Assembly (NCBI RefSeq): GCF_900104265.1
Contig: NZ_FNJJ01000002.1
Location: 384,344 to 448,343 of the forward strand
Source: Ectopseudomonas guguanensis
GTDB lineage: Bacteria > Pseudomonadota > Gammaproteobacteria > Pseudomonadales > Pseudomonadaceae
Direction of reading: 5' to 3'
Length of the DNA stretch: 64,000 bases
Part shown: piece after piece, positions 36,247 to 45,612 of the stretch
Layout of the letters: each line of letters starts with the position of its first letter
Position numbering within the stretch: position 1 is the first letter of the stretch
Translations under genes and position numbers: made by a program
The notes under the pieces: model-generated
Seen by the model: only the letters and a program-made list of their open reading frames with translations
Database searches by the model: none
What the model was told of the DNA's origin: nothing

Positions 36247-37331
36247 AGGTCGATCTCCACATCCCCATGTGGGGCGCTGACGCACAAGCGAATGGGTTGA
36301 TTGGGTTCGGCGAACAGCTCGCCGCTGCGCAGATCGCGCACCGTGCCGGCCAGCAGCAGGCAGGTGCAGCTGGTGCAGATGCCCTGGCGACAGCCATGGG
36401 CCGGGCGCAGCCCGCTGGCCTCGGCCTGCTCCAGCAGGCTGGCATTGCCGTTGCCCGAGACCTGCTGGCCGCTGCGCGCAAAGCGCAGACGAACCTCGTC
36501 GGTATCGGCCTCGGCCAGCACCGGCAACGGGCTGAAGCTTTCCGCCTGCAGGCTGCCCCCACGTCCGGCGTCGCGCCACCAGCCGCACGCCTGCTCGACG
36601 AAACCACGCGGGCCGCATAGCAACAGGTGCTCGCCCGGCAGCGCTGCCAGCTGTGCGGCCGTCAGGCGGCCACCCGTCTCACCGCTGAAGGCCCAGCGCA
36701 CCTGCAAGTTGGCATGACGCGCCGCCAACGCCTGCAACTCCTCGGCAAAGGCCTGCTGCCCCTGGCGCCGCACCTGATGCAGCAGCGTCACCGGCGCAGC
36801 GAAGCCACGCGCCAGGGCTTCGCGCAGCAGGCCGAGCAGCGGTGTGATGCCGCTGCCGGCTGCCAGCAACAGCACGGCGCCCTGCTCCTGCGGCCAGGCG
36901 AAATCGCCGAAGGCCTGGCCCAGCTCGATCACCTCGCCAACCGCCAGGCGATCGAGCAGCAAATTGGACAGGCGCCCGCCCGGCTGGCGCTTGATCGCCA
37001 GTTCGATGCGCCCGTCGTCCGTCACCCTGGTCAGGCTGTAACTGCGCCCGTGGCGCACGCCGTCCTGCTCCAGATAGAGCTGAACGTGTTGCCCGGCTCG
37101 CCAGTCTCGGGCATTGCCGTTGCAGCGCAACTCGATTGCCAGCATGTCGTCTGCCACCCAACGACGCGCCTCGACCCGGGCGAACACGCGATTGAGGCGC
37201 AGCGCCGGGTGCAGCAGACGCAGGAACAGGTCGACGTCCGCCTCACGCAGCCAGCCGGACGCACAGAGCCGGCGCAGCGGTTGCAGGCCGCGCGCGACAT
37301 GCCGCGCCAGCGCCAGGGAGAGCAGAGCCAT
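36243..37331 (-). CDS. desC: Ferredoxin-NAD(P)H reductase DesC, electron donor for the desaturase
   Basis: A 362-residue flavin/iron-sulfur reductase. Domain order: N-terminal segment, FAD-binding barrel (GRSYSLTRV), NAD-binding domain (LLAAGSGITPLLGLLREAL and CGPRGFVEQACGW) and a C-terminal plant-type 2Fe-2S cluster (GCRQGICTSCTCLL, last Cys in IRLCVSAP). I prefer the ATG at 37331. An in-frame ATG at 37376 would place a DesT-like operator within the gene. It passes electrons to DesB. Confidence 0.92.
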   Translation of the reverse strand: MALLSLALARHVARGLQPLRRLCASGWLREADVDLFLRLLHPALRLNRVFARVEARRWVADDMLAIELRCNGNARDWRAGQHVQLYLEQDGVRHGRSYSLTRVTDDGRIELAIKRQPGGRLSNLLLDRLAVGEVIELGQAFGDFAWPQEQGAVLLLAAGSGITPLLGLLREALARGFAAPVTLLHQVRRQGQQAFAEELQALAARHANLQVRWAFSGETGGRLTAAQLAALPGEHLLLCGPRGFVEQACGWWRDAGRGGSLQAESFSPLPVLAEADTDEVRLRFARSGQQVSGNGNASLLEQAEASGLRPAHGCRQGICTSCTCLLLAGTVRDLRSGELFAEPNQPIRLCVSAPHGDVEIDL

Positions 37332-37342
37332 AAATCGATTCC

Positions 37343-37402
37343 AGTGAACACTTGTGCACAAGGCTGACAGATCCACCTTATTTCAGTCAACAGTTGTTCA
37401 CT
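37343..37402. promoter_or_regulatory. Two DesT-like operators between desC and desT
   Basis: AGTCAACAGTTGTTCACT at 37385-37402 is a near-perfect palindrome and resembles the DesT operator (AGTNAACNNNTGTTNACT type, from memory). A weaker match AGTGAACACTTGTGCAC at 37343-37359 lies closer to desC. The two sites are 42 bp apart centre to centre, four helical turns. Confidence 0.78.
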
Positions 37403-37479
37403 GAAAGCCACCCGGCATGGTTCGACGCTGGCGCCGCGCATTTGCTAGAGTGCGGCATCGCTCAACGACCCGATCTCGC

Positions 37480-38115
37480 ATGACGCCACGCGCCGAACAG
37501 AAGCAGCAGACCCGCCAGGCCCTGATGGAAGCCGCGCTCACCCTGATGGAGAGCGGCCGCGGCTTTGGCAGCCTGAGCCTGCGCGAAGTGACCCGCGTCG
37601 CCGGCATCGTCCCCACCGGTTTCTATCGCCATTTCGCCGACATGGACGAGCTGGGCCTGGCGCTGGTGGCGGAGGTGGGCGAAACCTTCCGCGCGGCGAT
37701 CCGCCAGGTGCGCCGTCACGAGTTCGAGATGCGCGGCATGATCGACGCCTCGGTGCGCATTTTCCTCGCCGAAGTGGCCGCCAACCATGGCCAGTTCCTG
37801 TTTCTCGCCCGCGAGCAGTACGGCGGTTCGCAGCCGGTACGCCAGGCCATCGCGGCCCTGCGCGAACGCATCACCAGCGACCTAGCCGCCGACCTCAAGC
37901 TGATGAACCGCATGCCGCAGCTTGACGATGCCGGCCTCGACGTGGTGTCGGATCTGGTGGTGAAGACGGTGTTCGCCACCCTGCCCGAACTGATCGACCC
38001 GCCGGCGGAGAATCTGCCGGCGCACCTCAGCGCCGAAGCCAAGATCATCCAGCAGCTGCGCTTCATCATGATCGGCGGCAAGCACTGGCTGGGCCTGGGC
38101 AAGCCCTCCGAATAG
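37480..38115 (+). CDS. desT: TetR-family regulator DesT
   Basis: A 211-residue repressor. The helix-turn-helix is at residues about 10-55 (SLREVTRVAGIVPTGFYRHF). The C-terminal domain, about 60-200, would sense acyl-CoA. I chose the ATG at 37480 (MTPRAEQKQQTRQALM), as DesT/FabR proteins start this way. In P. aeruginosa DesT binds upstream of desCB and responds to the saturated/unsaturated acyl-CoA balance. Divergent placement and the operators between the genes support the same control here. Confidence 0.9.
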   Translation: MTPRAEQKQQTRQALMEAALTLMESGRGFGSLSLREVTRVAGIVPTGFYRHFADMDELGLALVAEVGETFRAAIRQVRRHEFEMRGMIDASVRIFLAEVAANHGQFLFLAREQYGGSQPVRQAIAALRERITSDLAADLKLMNRMPQLDDAGLDVVSDLVVKTVFATLPELIDPPAENLPAHLSAEAKIIQQLRFIMIGGKHWLGLGKPSE

Positions 38116-38118
38116 CGC

Positions 38119-38133
38119 GCACCACAAACGTGC
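38119..38133. promoter_or_regulatory. Candidate NtrC-binding site upstream of ureE
   Basis: GCACCACAAACGTGC matches GCACC-N5-GGTGC at nine of ten defined positions. It is about 105 bp upstream of the sigma-54 promoter, a usual enhancer distance. A half site (GCACC) follows near 38149. Confidence 0.6.
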
Positions 38134-38179
38134 GCACGCAGCGAAAACGCACCAAATAAATCCTGACCGCTTCGCCAAG

Positions 38180-38188
38180 TTATCCACA
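38180..38188 (+). promoter_or_regulatory. DnaA-box-like site
   Basis: An exact TTATCCACA, matching the DnaA box consensus TTATNCACA, between desT and ureE. It is one of several in this part of the window. Confidence 0.4.
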
Positions 38189-38227
38189 GAGCGCCTGAAC
38201 GCCCCGTCCTGCGCCGCTTCTCGGCCT

Positions 38228-38244
38228 TGGCAAGCCACTTGCAC
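38228..38244 (+). promoter_or_regulatory. Sigma-54 (RpoN) promoter of ureEFG
   Basis: TTGGCAAGCCACTTGCA at about 38227-38243, with GG at 38229-38230 and GC at 38241-38242, ten bases apart. It matches TTGGCACG-N4-TTGCA with one mismatch. Transcription would start near 38254, about 25 bases before the ureE ATG. Confidence 0.8.
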
Positions 38245-38278
38245 TATTTCCGGGCACATTGCCCCGGAATAGATACGC

Positions 38279-38779
38279 ATGCTGGTGATCCACACCCGAA
38301 TCGCGCCGCAGGCTGCTGCGGACGCCGAACTGGAACTGACCTTCGAAGCCCGCAGCAAAAGTCGCCTGCGCTGCTTCACCACGGCAGGCGAGGAAGTCGG
38401 CCTGTTCCTCGAACGCGGCCAACCGGCACTGGCTGATGGTGATTTTCTGCAGGCCAAGGACGGACGCATCGTGCGCGTGCGCGCCAAACCCGAGCCGCTG
38501 CTGCACGTCACCTGCGCCAGCCCCTTCGAGCTGATGCGCGCCGCCTATCACCTGGGTAACCGCCATGTCGCCCTGCAACTGGGCGACGGCTGGCTGCGCC
38601 TGCCCGACGACTACGTGCTCAAGGCCATGCTCGAACAGCTCGGCGCCACCGTCGAAGCCATCCAGGCGCCCTACCAGCCCGAGCAGGGCGCCTATGGCGG
38701 CGGTCATCATCACTCCCATCATGGCGACGAGGAATTCAACTACGGCCCGCGCCTGCACCAGTTCGGTGTGCGCAAGTGA
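38279..38779 (+). CDS. ureE: Urease accessory protein UreE (nickel metallochaperone)
   Basis: A 166-residue protein. An N-terminal beta domain (ELTFEARSKSRLRCFT) and a middle nickel-binding region (YHLGNRHVALQL, conserved His) are followed by a His-rich end (GGGHHHSHHGDEEFNYGPRL). UreE donates nickel to the UreG/UreF/UreD complex. The His-rich end gives extra nickel capacity. The sigma-54 promoter just upstream implies nitrogen control. ureF begins 37 bp after its stop. Confidence 0.95.
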   Translation: MLVIHTRIAPQAAADAELELTFEARSKSRLRCFTTAGEEVGLFLERGQPALADGDFLQAKDGRIVRVRAKPEPLLHVTCASPFELMRAAYHLGNRHVALQLGDGWLRLPDDYVLKAMLEQLGATVEAIQAPYQPEQGAYGGGHHHSHHGDEEFNYGPRLHQFGVRK

Positions 38780-38816
38780 GCCATGCGCCGTCGCCCACGC
38801 GTATCGGGGTCAGCTC

Positions 38817-39491
38817 ATGAAACCGGCCTGGGCCCTGTTGCGCCTGGCCAGCCCGCAGCTACCCATCGGCGGTTACAGCTACTCGCAAGGCCTGGAGTGG
38901 GCCATCGACAGCGGCCTGATCCAGGATGCCGATGCCGCCGAGCGCTGGCTGGCCGATCAGCTCACGCTCAACCTCGCCCGCTTCGAAGCGCCGCTGCTGC
39001 TGGCACATTGTCGCGCCGCGCACGAGGGCAACTGGCCGCACCTGCAGGAACTGGCCGAACGGCACCGCGCCAGCCGCGAAACCCGCGAGCTGGCTCTGGA
39101 AAGCCGGCAGATGGGCTACTCGCTGCGGCAACTGCTCGAAGGCCTGCCCGAGCTGGACGAAGCCGCGCGTGAACTGCTCGCAAGCCATCACGAACCGGGC
39201 CTGGCCCTGGCCTGGGCGCTGGCCGCACGCGCCTGGCAGATCACCCCGGACGATGCCCTGGCCGCCTGGCTCTGGGGCTGGCTGGAAAATCAGTTGGCCG
39301 TACTGATGAAGGTGCTGCCGCTGGGCCAGCAGGCCGCCCAGCGCCTGACCAGCCGCCTGCTGCCAACGCTCGAGGCCGCCCAGCAGCAGGCCGCCAGCCT
39401 TTCCCCCGAACACTGGGGCAGCGCCGCCTTCGGCCTGGCCCTGGCGAGCATGGCGCACGAGCGCCAGTACTCGCGTCTCTTCCGCTCCTGA
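38817..39491 (+). CDS. ureF: Urease accessory protein UreF
   Basis: A 224-residue all-helical protein. It starts [20 protein letters not shown], and [20 protein letters not shown] is the UreF signature. The C-terminal motif ending [19 protein letters not shown] is also conserved. I chose the ATG at 38817 because a longer reading enters ureE. It joins UreD and UreG in the activation complex and acts as the GTPase checkpoint partner. ureG follows after 16 bp. Confidence 0.95.
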   Translation: MKPAWALLRLASPQLPIGGYSYSQGLEWAIDSGLIQDADAAERWLADQLTLNLARFEAPLLLAHCRAAHEGNWPHLQELAERHRASRETRELALESRQMGYSLRQLLEGLPELDEAARELLASHHEPGLALAWALAARAWQITPDDALAAWLWGWLENQLAVLMKVLPLGQQAAQRLTSRLLPTLEAAQQQAASLSPEHWGSAAFGLALASMAHERQYSRLFRS

Positions 39492-39507
39492 CGAGGAACA
39501 TCAGCAC

Positions 39508-40122
<615 letters not shown>

Positions 40123-40143
40123 TTCCACTTCAAGGAGATCCAC

Positions 40144-40716
40144 ATGAATCTGCGCAAAACCCTCTACGCCATCGCCCTGTTCTGCACCCCGGCGCTGGCG
40201 TTCGCCCATCCCGGGCATGGCGACTCGGGGATCATGGCCGGCCTGGCCCACCCGGTGTTCGGCCTCGATCACCTGCTGGCGATGTTCGCCGTCGGCCTGT
40301 GGGCCGCGCAGCAAAGCGGCGCAGCGCGCTGGGCGCTGCCGCTGACCTTCGTCGGCAGCATGCTGATCGGCGGCCTGCTGGGTTTCGCCGGCGTGGAAAT
40401 CCCACTGATGGAAACCGGCATCGCCGGCTCGGTGCTGGCCTTCGGCCTGCTGGTGGCCGTGGCGGCGCGCCTGCCGGTGGCCGTCTCCATGGCCCTGACC
40501 GCAGTATTCGCCCTGACCCACGGCGTCGCCCACGGCCTGGAGCTGCCGGACCTGGCCAGCCCCTTCGGCTACGCCATCGGCTTCGTCGTCGCCACGGCCG
40601 CGCTGCACGCCGTCGGCTTCGCCCTGGTGCGCTTCCTGCCGCAAGCCGCGGCACCGCTGGTACGCATCGCCGGCGCTGCGTCGGCCGCCACCGGTGTCTG
40701 GCTGCTGGCCAGCTGA
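40144..40716 (+). CDS. HupE/UreJ-family nickel permease or accessory membrane protein
   Basis: A 190-residue protein with a signal-like N-terminus ending AFAHPGH and six hydrophobic segments. The HPGHGDSGIMAGLAHPVFGL and DHLLAMFAVGLWAAQQSG motifs are the HupE/UreJ signature, with conserved His residues that likely bind Ni2+. Its place right after ureG fits nickel supply for urease. An AAGGAG ribosome site precedes the ATG. Confidence 0.93.
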   Translation: MNLRKTLYAIALFCTPALAFAHPGHGDSGIMAGLAHPVFGLDHLLAMFAVGLWAAQQSGAARWALPLTFVGSMLIGGLLGFAGVEIPLMETGIAGSVLAFGLLVAVAARLPVAVSMALTAVFALTHGVAHGLELPDLASPFGYAIGFVVATAALHAVGFALVRFLPQAAAPLVRIAGAASAATGVWLLAS

Positions 40717-40761
40717 GCGCGATAGCTCCTGAGGTACAGGTCACCCATGGTGGGTGCCCGC

Positions 40762-40784
40762 GGTGCGCACACAGCGCACCCTAC
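40762..40784. repeat. Single REP palindrome, family B variant
   Basis: GGTGCGCAC and GCGCACCCTAC arms around ACA, a slightly expanded version of the family B core. Confidence 0.65.
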
Positions 40785-40859
40785 CGGCCGCGGCATTGGC
40801 GCTTGCCAATGCCGCTGCGCTGGGGCACAAAGTCCCGAACCCTTGTCGAGACCCGGCCC

Positions 40860-41774
40860 ATGCTGCGCTTCGCCCGCTTCCTGCTCGCCCCCCTGCTGCT
40901 GCTCGCCATCGCCCTGCTGGTGCTGGCGTTGACCAGCCGTCCGGCCACGGTGCCCGAAGTGCTGGCGGACCTGGGCGAGCGCCCGCTGGTGATCGCCCAT
41001 CGCGGCGGCAAGGGGCTGTGGCCGGAGAACACCCTGTTCGCCTTCGAGCGCGCGGTGGCACTCGGCGTCGACATGCTGGAGATGGACCTGCATTTGAGCC
41101 AGGACGCCGAGCTGGTGGTCATCCATGACGATACCCTCGAGCGCACCACCAACGGCCGAGGCCCGGTGGCCCATTACAGCCTGGCCGAACTGCAGGCGCT
41201 CGACGCCGGCTATCACTGGACGGCCGATGGCGGTCAGAGCTACCCCTATCGCGGCCAGGGCACCCGCATCGCCAGCCTGCGCGAGGTGCTGGAACAGTTT
41301 CCCCTGATACCCAAGGTGGTCGAGATCAAGGTCCCCGATGTCGGCATGGAAGCGTTGCTGTGCGAAACCCTGGCCAGCTACGACCAGCTCGACCGGGTGC
41401 TGGTCGGCAGCTTTCACGAACGCAGCCTGAAACGCTTCCGCGAACTCTGCCCGGAAGTCGCCACCTCGGCCGGGCCGGTTTCGGTGCGCCTGCTGCTGGC
41501 ACTGAACTGGCTGGGCCTGAGCGATCTGCTGTCGCCCTCCTACCCGGTGCTGCAGATTCCGCCCCAACACAGCGGCCTGACCCTGGCCACCCCGCGCCTG
41601 CTGCGCAATGCCCAGGCGCGCGGCCTGCACGTGCAGCTGTGGACGATCAACGAGCAGCCCGACATGCGACGGCTGCTGGAAATGGGCGCCAACGGCCTGA
41701 TCACCGACTATCCGGACCGCGCCCTGCAACTGCTCGGCCGCTCCACGCAGCTTGGCGCGCTGGAGCCACGATGA
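40860..41774 (+). CDS. Glycerophosphodiester phosphodiesterase with N-terminal anchor
   Basis: A 304-residue protein. The ATG at 40860 is followed by a hydrophobic helix (LLAPLLLLAIALLVLALTS), so the enzyme is probably membrane-anchored facing the periplasm or secreted. The GDPD domain has the catalytic HRGGKGLWPENTLFAF (His, Arg, Glu), DMLEMDLHLSQDAELVVIHD (metal ligands and second catalytic His) and KVVEIKVPD. The C-terminal ITDYPDRALQLL is typical. It splits glycerophosphodiesters into glycerol-3-phosphate and an alcohol. A longer upstream reading overlaps ureG and hupE and is rejected. Confidence 0.93.
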   Translation: MLRFARFLLAPLLLLAIALLVLALTSRPATVPEVLADLGERPLVIAHRGGKGLWPENTLFAFERAVALGVDMLEMDLHLSQDAELVVIHDDTLERTTNGRGPVAHYSLAELQALDAGYHWTADGGQSYPYRGQGTRIASLREVLEQFPLIPKVVEIKVPDVGMEALLCETLASYDQLDRVLVGSFHERSLKRFRELCPEVATSAGPVSVRLLLALNWLGLSDLLSPSYPVLQIPPQHSGLTLATPRLLRNAQARGLHVQLWTINEQPDMRRLLEMGANGLITDYPDRALQLLGRSTQLGALEPR

Positions 41775-42296
41775 AGGCGATGAACCCATCGCCTGCCTCA
41801 TGAGCAAGCTCGACAAGGGCCTCAAGGCTTTGCCACCAGCTTATCCACAAAACTGCCAACAGAATCCGGGGATAACCTGTCTTGCGCTGAGAATCCCCTG
41901 CGAAAACGCTGGACATCCTGCCCCGTTTCCGCCCTCGCCCGATGCCTCCGAGGCGCTGATCAAAAAACAGGCAAAGTGCTGAAGACCTCGAAAATCAACG
42001 CCTGCGACAATGCTTACAGGCCTTACCAACAAAATTATCCACAGCTATCGTGGACAATCCTCAGATAGCTGGAAAACACCCCGAGAGATTGTCGGGCCCC
42101 TGTGCACAAAGGAAAAATTGCCTTGCTCAAATATTCGTCAGCTTGCGCTGAACGGCGCATAACGAGGCCGCCAGACAAAGGCCACCAGATTGTCCACAGA
42201 GATACACACATAGCCCGTGGAAAACTTTCTGTCATCCGCTGGCACGCCATCTGCTAAGAACCCCTGACTTTTCTGCCTGCCGTGCAAGGACACTCC
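41775..42296. other. 522-bp spacer with DnaA-box-like sites
   Basis: No gene seen. It contains TTATCCACA at 41841-41849 and 42035-42043 and TTGTCCACA at 42190-42198, with several GGGGATAACC-like and GTGGACAATCC segments. It is AT-richer than its surroundings. Confidence 0.6.
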
Positions 42297-42911
42297 ATGT
42301 TCAGCTTCTTCCTCGCCGCCATGCTCCTGGGCTTCGTGTTCAACGCCGCGCCGGGTGCCGTGTTCAGCGAAACCCTGCGCCGCGGCTTGCGTGACGGCTA
42401 CAAGCCGGCCTTGCTGGTGCAGATCGGCTCGCTGGTGGGCGACGCCACCTGGGCCGCCCTCGGCCTGACCGGCCTGGCCCTGCTGCTCGACAGCGCGCAG
42501 ATCCGTTATCCCCTGACCCTGGCCAGCGCCCTGTATCTGACCTGGCTCGGCTACCAGTCGCTGCGCGACGCCCATCGTCCGCCGCAACCCAGCGATGACG
42601 GCCAGGTCGCGGCCGGTGGCGCCTTTGCCGCCGGCGCCGCGCTGTCGCTGACCAACCCGCAGAACATCGTCTACTGGGCCGCCATGGGCGGAGCGATGGC
42701 GGCCATCGGCGTTGCCCAGCCAACACCGACGCACCTGGCGGTGTTCTTCGCCGGCTTCATGGTGTCCTCGCTGCTCTGGTGCTTCATCTGCGCCGGCCTG
42801 GTGGACTGGTTCCGCCGCGCCGCCTCGCTGCTCTGGCACCGCCTGACTTACGCAGCCTGCGGCGTGGTGCTGCTGGGCCTGGCCGGGATGAGCGCGATGG
42901 AGCTGATGTGA
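42297..42911 (+). CDS. LysE/RhtB-family exporter
   Basis: A 204-residue membrane protein with about six helices. The family pattern is FLAAMLLGFVFNAAPGAVFS with GAVFSETLRRGLRDG (the LysE start), LGLTGLALLLDSAQIRYPLT, ALYLTWLGYQSLRDA and LSLTNPQNIVYWAAMGG. The ATG at 42297 has CAAGGAC upstream. It exports amino acids or related solutes. The substrate is unknown. Confidence 0.9.
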   Translation: MFSFFLAAMLLGFVFNAAPGAVFSETLRRGLRDGYKPALLVQIGSLVGDATWAALGLTGLALLLDSAQIRYPLTLASALYLTWLGYQSLRDAHRPPQPSDDGQVAAGGAFAAGAALSLTNPQNIVYWAAMGGAMAAIGVAQPTPTHLAVFFAGFMVSSLLWCFICAGLVDWFRRAASLLWHRLTYAACGVVLLGLAGMSAMELM

Positions 42912-43010
42912 TGGAGTGGCGGCTATTGCCCTCATCGAAACAATCTAACGGCGCGGCGCCAGCAGCGGGACTAGCCTGAATGATATGTCCCCGCGTCAGG
43001 AAGTCGCGCC

Positions 43011-43088
43011 ATGCACCTCAACGACCTGCTCAAGCAACTGCTCGCCAGCTACGCCTGCGCCACCTGCGGCATTGATACGCGGCACTGA
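43011..43088 (+). CDS. Possible 25-residue microprotein
   Basis: A short open frame [20 protein letters not shown] with five more residues to the stop. AGGAAG lies ten bases before the ATG. It carries a CATC cysteine pair. It could be a real small protein or the start of a decayed gene. No supporting homology can be stated. Confidence 0.25.
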   Translation: MHLNDLLKQLLASYACATCGIDTRH

Positions 43089-43147
43089 CCCTTGGTGGCA
43101 GCGCAGCGGCTGGTTACCCTTGGCACATTCAGCCAAGGAGCCCGTAC

Positions 43148-43735
43148 ATGTCCCTGCGTAGCGTCTGTGTCTTCTGTGGTGCCAGCCCCGGCGCCAGTCC
43201 CGTCTATCGCCAGGCTGCCGAAGCGCTTGGCCAGCACCTGGCCCAACGCGGCCTGCGCCTGATCTATGGCGGCGGCGCCGTCGGCCTGATGGGTGTGGTC
43301 GCCGACGCGGCGCTGAATGCCGGCGGCGAGGTGATCGGCATCATCCCGCAGAGCCTGGAGCGTGCCGAGATTGGCCATCGTGGCCTGACCTGCCTGGAAG
43401 TGGTGGACGGCATGCACGCGCGCAAGGCACGCATGGCCGAACTGGCCGATGCCTTCATCGCCCTGCCCGGCGGCCTGGGCACCCTGGAAGAGCTGTTCGA
43501 GGTGTGGACCTGGGGCCAGCTGGGCTACCACGCCAAACCGCTGGGGCTGCTGGAAGTGAACGGTTTCTACAGCAAGCTGGGGGATTTTCTCGACCACCTG
43601 GTGGCCGAGCGCTTCGTGCGTCCGCAGCACCGCGAGATGCTGCAGATCGCAGACAGCCCGCAAGACCTGCTCGACGCCCTGAGCGAATGGCGCCCCAGCG
43701 TCGCGCCGAAATGGGTGGATCGCGCGCCCGTCTGA
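43148..43735 (+). CDS. LOG-family nucleoside 5'-monophosphate phosphoribohydrolase
   Basis: A 195-residue protein. It contains the Rossmann-type start [37 protein letters not shown] and the hallmark [20 protein letters not shown] (PGGxGTxxE). The family releases the base from nucleoside monophosphates such as AMP or cytokinin nucleotides. AAGGAG lies at about 43135. In P. aeruginosa this gene is next to azurin (PA4923/PA4922 from memory). Here DUF808 intervenes. Confidence 0.94.
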   Translation: MSLRSVCVFCGASPGASPVYRQAAEALGQHLAQRGLRLIYGGGAVGLMGVVADAALNAGGEVIGIIPQSLERAEIGHRGLTCLEVVDGMHARKARMAELADAFIALPGGLGTLEELFEVWTWGQLGYHAKPLGLLEVNGFYSKLGDFLDHLVAERFVRPQHREMLQIADSPQDLLDALSEWRPSVAPKWVDRAPV

Positions 43736-43799
43736 GCTGGTACGCAGACATGTAACACAATGCTACGCTCTGCGGCTTCTCCCCTACGGAAGCCGCAAC

Positions 43800-44735
43800 A
43801 TGGCCGGAAGCAGCCTGCTCGCCCTGATCGACGACATCAGCAGCGTACTCGACGACGTCGCCACCATGACCAAGATCGCCGCGCGCAAGACCGCCGGCGT
43901 GCTGGGTGACGATCTCGCCCTCAATGCCCAGCAGGTCACCGGGGTCAAGGCGGATCGCGAACTGCCGGTGGTTTGGGCCGTGGCCAAGGGCTCGCTGGTG
44001 AACAAGGCGATCCTGGTGCCGGCCGCACTGTTGATCAGCGCCGTGGCACCCTGGCTGGTGGTGCCCTTGTTGATGCTCGGTGGTCTGTTTCTTTGCTACG
44101 AAGGGGCCGAGAAGCTGATCCACAAGCTGCTGCATCGGCACGAAGACGACGAACAGCAGCCCCTGCTGGAGGCCATCGCCGATCCGCAGGTGGACCTGGT
44201 GGCCTTCGAGCGTGACAAGATCCGCGGCGCGGTGCGTACCGACTTCGTGCTGTCGGCCGAGATCATCGCCATCACCTTGGGCACCGTCGCCACTGCCAGT
44301 TTCCTCAATCAGGTGCTGGTGCTCAGCGGTATCGCCCTGCTGATGACCGTCGGCGTCTACGGCCTGGTGGCCGGCATCGTCAAGCTGGACGACGCCGGGC
44401 TCTACCTCAGCCAACGCGCCAGCGCCTTCGCCCAGGCCAGCGGCCGTGGCATCCTGCACCTGGCCCCCTGGCTGATGAAGGCGTTATCGGTGATCGGCAC
44501 CGCGGCCATGTTCATGGTTGGCGGCGGCATTCTCAGCCATGGCCTGCCACCGGTCGATGCCGCCGTGCATCACGCCGCGCAGTGGGTAGCCCAGGATGCA
44601 GGGCAGCTACTTTCCGCAGTGGTGCCGACGCTGCTCAATGCCCTGCTGGGTGTGGTCGCCGGTATGCTCAGCCTGCCGCTGGTCAGCCTCGGCACTCGCC
44701 TATGGCAGGCGCTGCGCCCAACCAGAAACAGCTGA
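43800..44735 (+). CDS. DUF808 family membrane protein (YedI-like)
   Basis: A 311-residue protein. It begins with the DUF808 pattern [20 protein letters not shown] and [20 protein letters not shown], followed by about six hydrophobic segments and a cytoplasmic-looking acidic loop ([10 protein letters not shown]). It ends near [18 protein letters not shown]. It is a bacterial inner-membrane family of unknown function. The next gene starts 389 bp away. Confidence 0.9.
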   Translation: MAGSSLLALIDDISSVLDDVATMTKIAARKTAGVLGDDLALNAQQVTGVKADRELPVVWAVAKGSLVNKAILVPAALLISAVAPWLVVPLLMLGGLFLCYEGAEKLIHKLLHRHEDDEQQPLLEAIADPQVDLVAFERDKIRGAVRTDFVLSAEIIAITLGTVATASFLNQVLVLSGIALLMTVGVYGLVAGIVKLDDAGLYLSQRASAFAQASGRGILHLAPWLMKALSVIGTAAMFMVGGGILSHGLPPVDAAVHHAAQWVAQDAGQLLSAVVPTLLNALLGVVAGMLSLPLVSLGTRLWQALRPTRNS

Positions 44736-45124
44736 GACGATCATTTCCTGATCAGCCGGCGGCACGCTTCGAAAGGTGCGGCCGGCACGCGGTTTCCCCA
44801 AGCTTATCCACAGCTTGCTCCACGCTTTTCGGGGATAAGCCGCCAAGGCGGGTCGAGTAGCCAGGCAGCTCCGCCTGGCGACGGCCAATCAATTCATTAC
44901 AAAGGATTTTTCTGCTCCGCCGCGGCGCGCTGGGCAAAATCTGACCAGCCAACCAGAAAGCCCGCGCAATAGAGCGTCGGAGCACCGCTGCAGAGCTTAT
45001 CAACAGAGTTACCCACAGATTGTCGGGATAACCTGGCGTGGCGTTCGGTCGCACCCCGCTGCCAGGAAAGCTGTGCGAACCTTTTCAGACCTGACCGGAA
45101 ATTCAGAATCTGGAGGATTCCAAG
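44736..45124. other. 389-bp spacer before azurin with DnaA-box-like sites
   Basis: No gene seen. It contains TTATCCACA at 44804-44812, plus one-mismatch versions TTATCAACA near 44998 and TTACCCACA near 45009. It also carries the azurin promoter region. I did not find a clear ANR box. Confidence 0.6.
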
Positions 45125-45574
45125 ATGTTGCGTAACGCCGCTCTAATCGCTCTGCTCGGCCTGGCCAGCACCCCGTTGCTGGCTGCCGAGTGCTCGGTGG
45201 ATGTCGAGTCGACCGACCAGATGACCTTCAACACCCAAGCCATCTCCGTCAGCAAAAGCTGCAAGACCTTCACCGTCAACCTCAAGCACACAGGCAGCCT
45301 GCCCAAGACCGCCATGGGGCACAACTGGGTGCTGAGCAAGACCGCCGACATGCCCGGCATCGCTACCGACGGCATCCCGGCCGGGCCGGACGCCAGCTAC
45401 CTCAAGGCCGGTGACGAGCGCGTGATCGCCCATACCGACCTGATCGGCGGTGGCGAGAGCACCTCGGTGACCTTCGACGTCAGCAAGCTGGCGGCAGGCG
45501 AGGACTACAGCTTCTTCTGCTCCTTCCCCGGCCACTACTCGCTGATGAAAGGCAGCCTGACCCTGGTCGACTGA
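45125..45574 (+). CDS. azu: Azurin (blue copper protein)
   Basis: A 149-residue precursor: a 20-residue signal ([18 protein letters not shown]) and a mature protein beginning [10 protein letters not shown]. The type I copper ligands are present: His in MGHNWVLS, and Cys, His and Met in [16 protein letters not shown]. The disulphide pair Cys3/Cys26 of mature azurin is also present (AECS and KSCKTF). It carries electrons in the periplasm. The ATG has GGAGGAT upstream. Confidence 0.98.
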   Translation: MLRNAALIALLGLASTPLLAAECSVDVESTDQMTFNTQAISVSKSCKTFTVNLKHTGSLPKTAMGHNWVLSKTADMPGIATDGIPAGPDASYLKAGDERVIAHTDLIGGGESTSVTFDVSKLAAGEDYSFFCSFPGHYSLMKGSLTLVD

Positions 45575-45582
45575 GTCACCCC

Positions 45583-45604
45583 AAGGGCCTCAGGCGAGGC
45601 CCTT
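45583..45604. terminator. Hairpin between azurin and convergent transglutaminase gene
   Basis: AAGGGCCTC/GAGGCCCTT, nine paired bases, loop of four. No long T tract. It could end both converging transcripts. Confidence 0.65.
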
Positions 45605-45612
45605 CATCCCGC

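Noticed and set aside
41775..45124. Replication origin
   Set aside because: DnaA-box-like sites are present, but there is no dnaA, dnaN, gyrB, rpmH or AT-rich unwinding region, so only a finding about the boxes is made.
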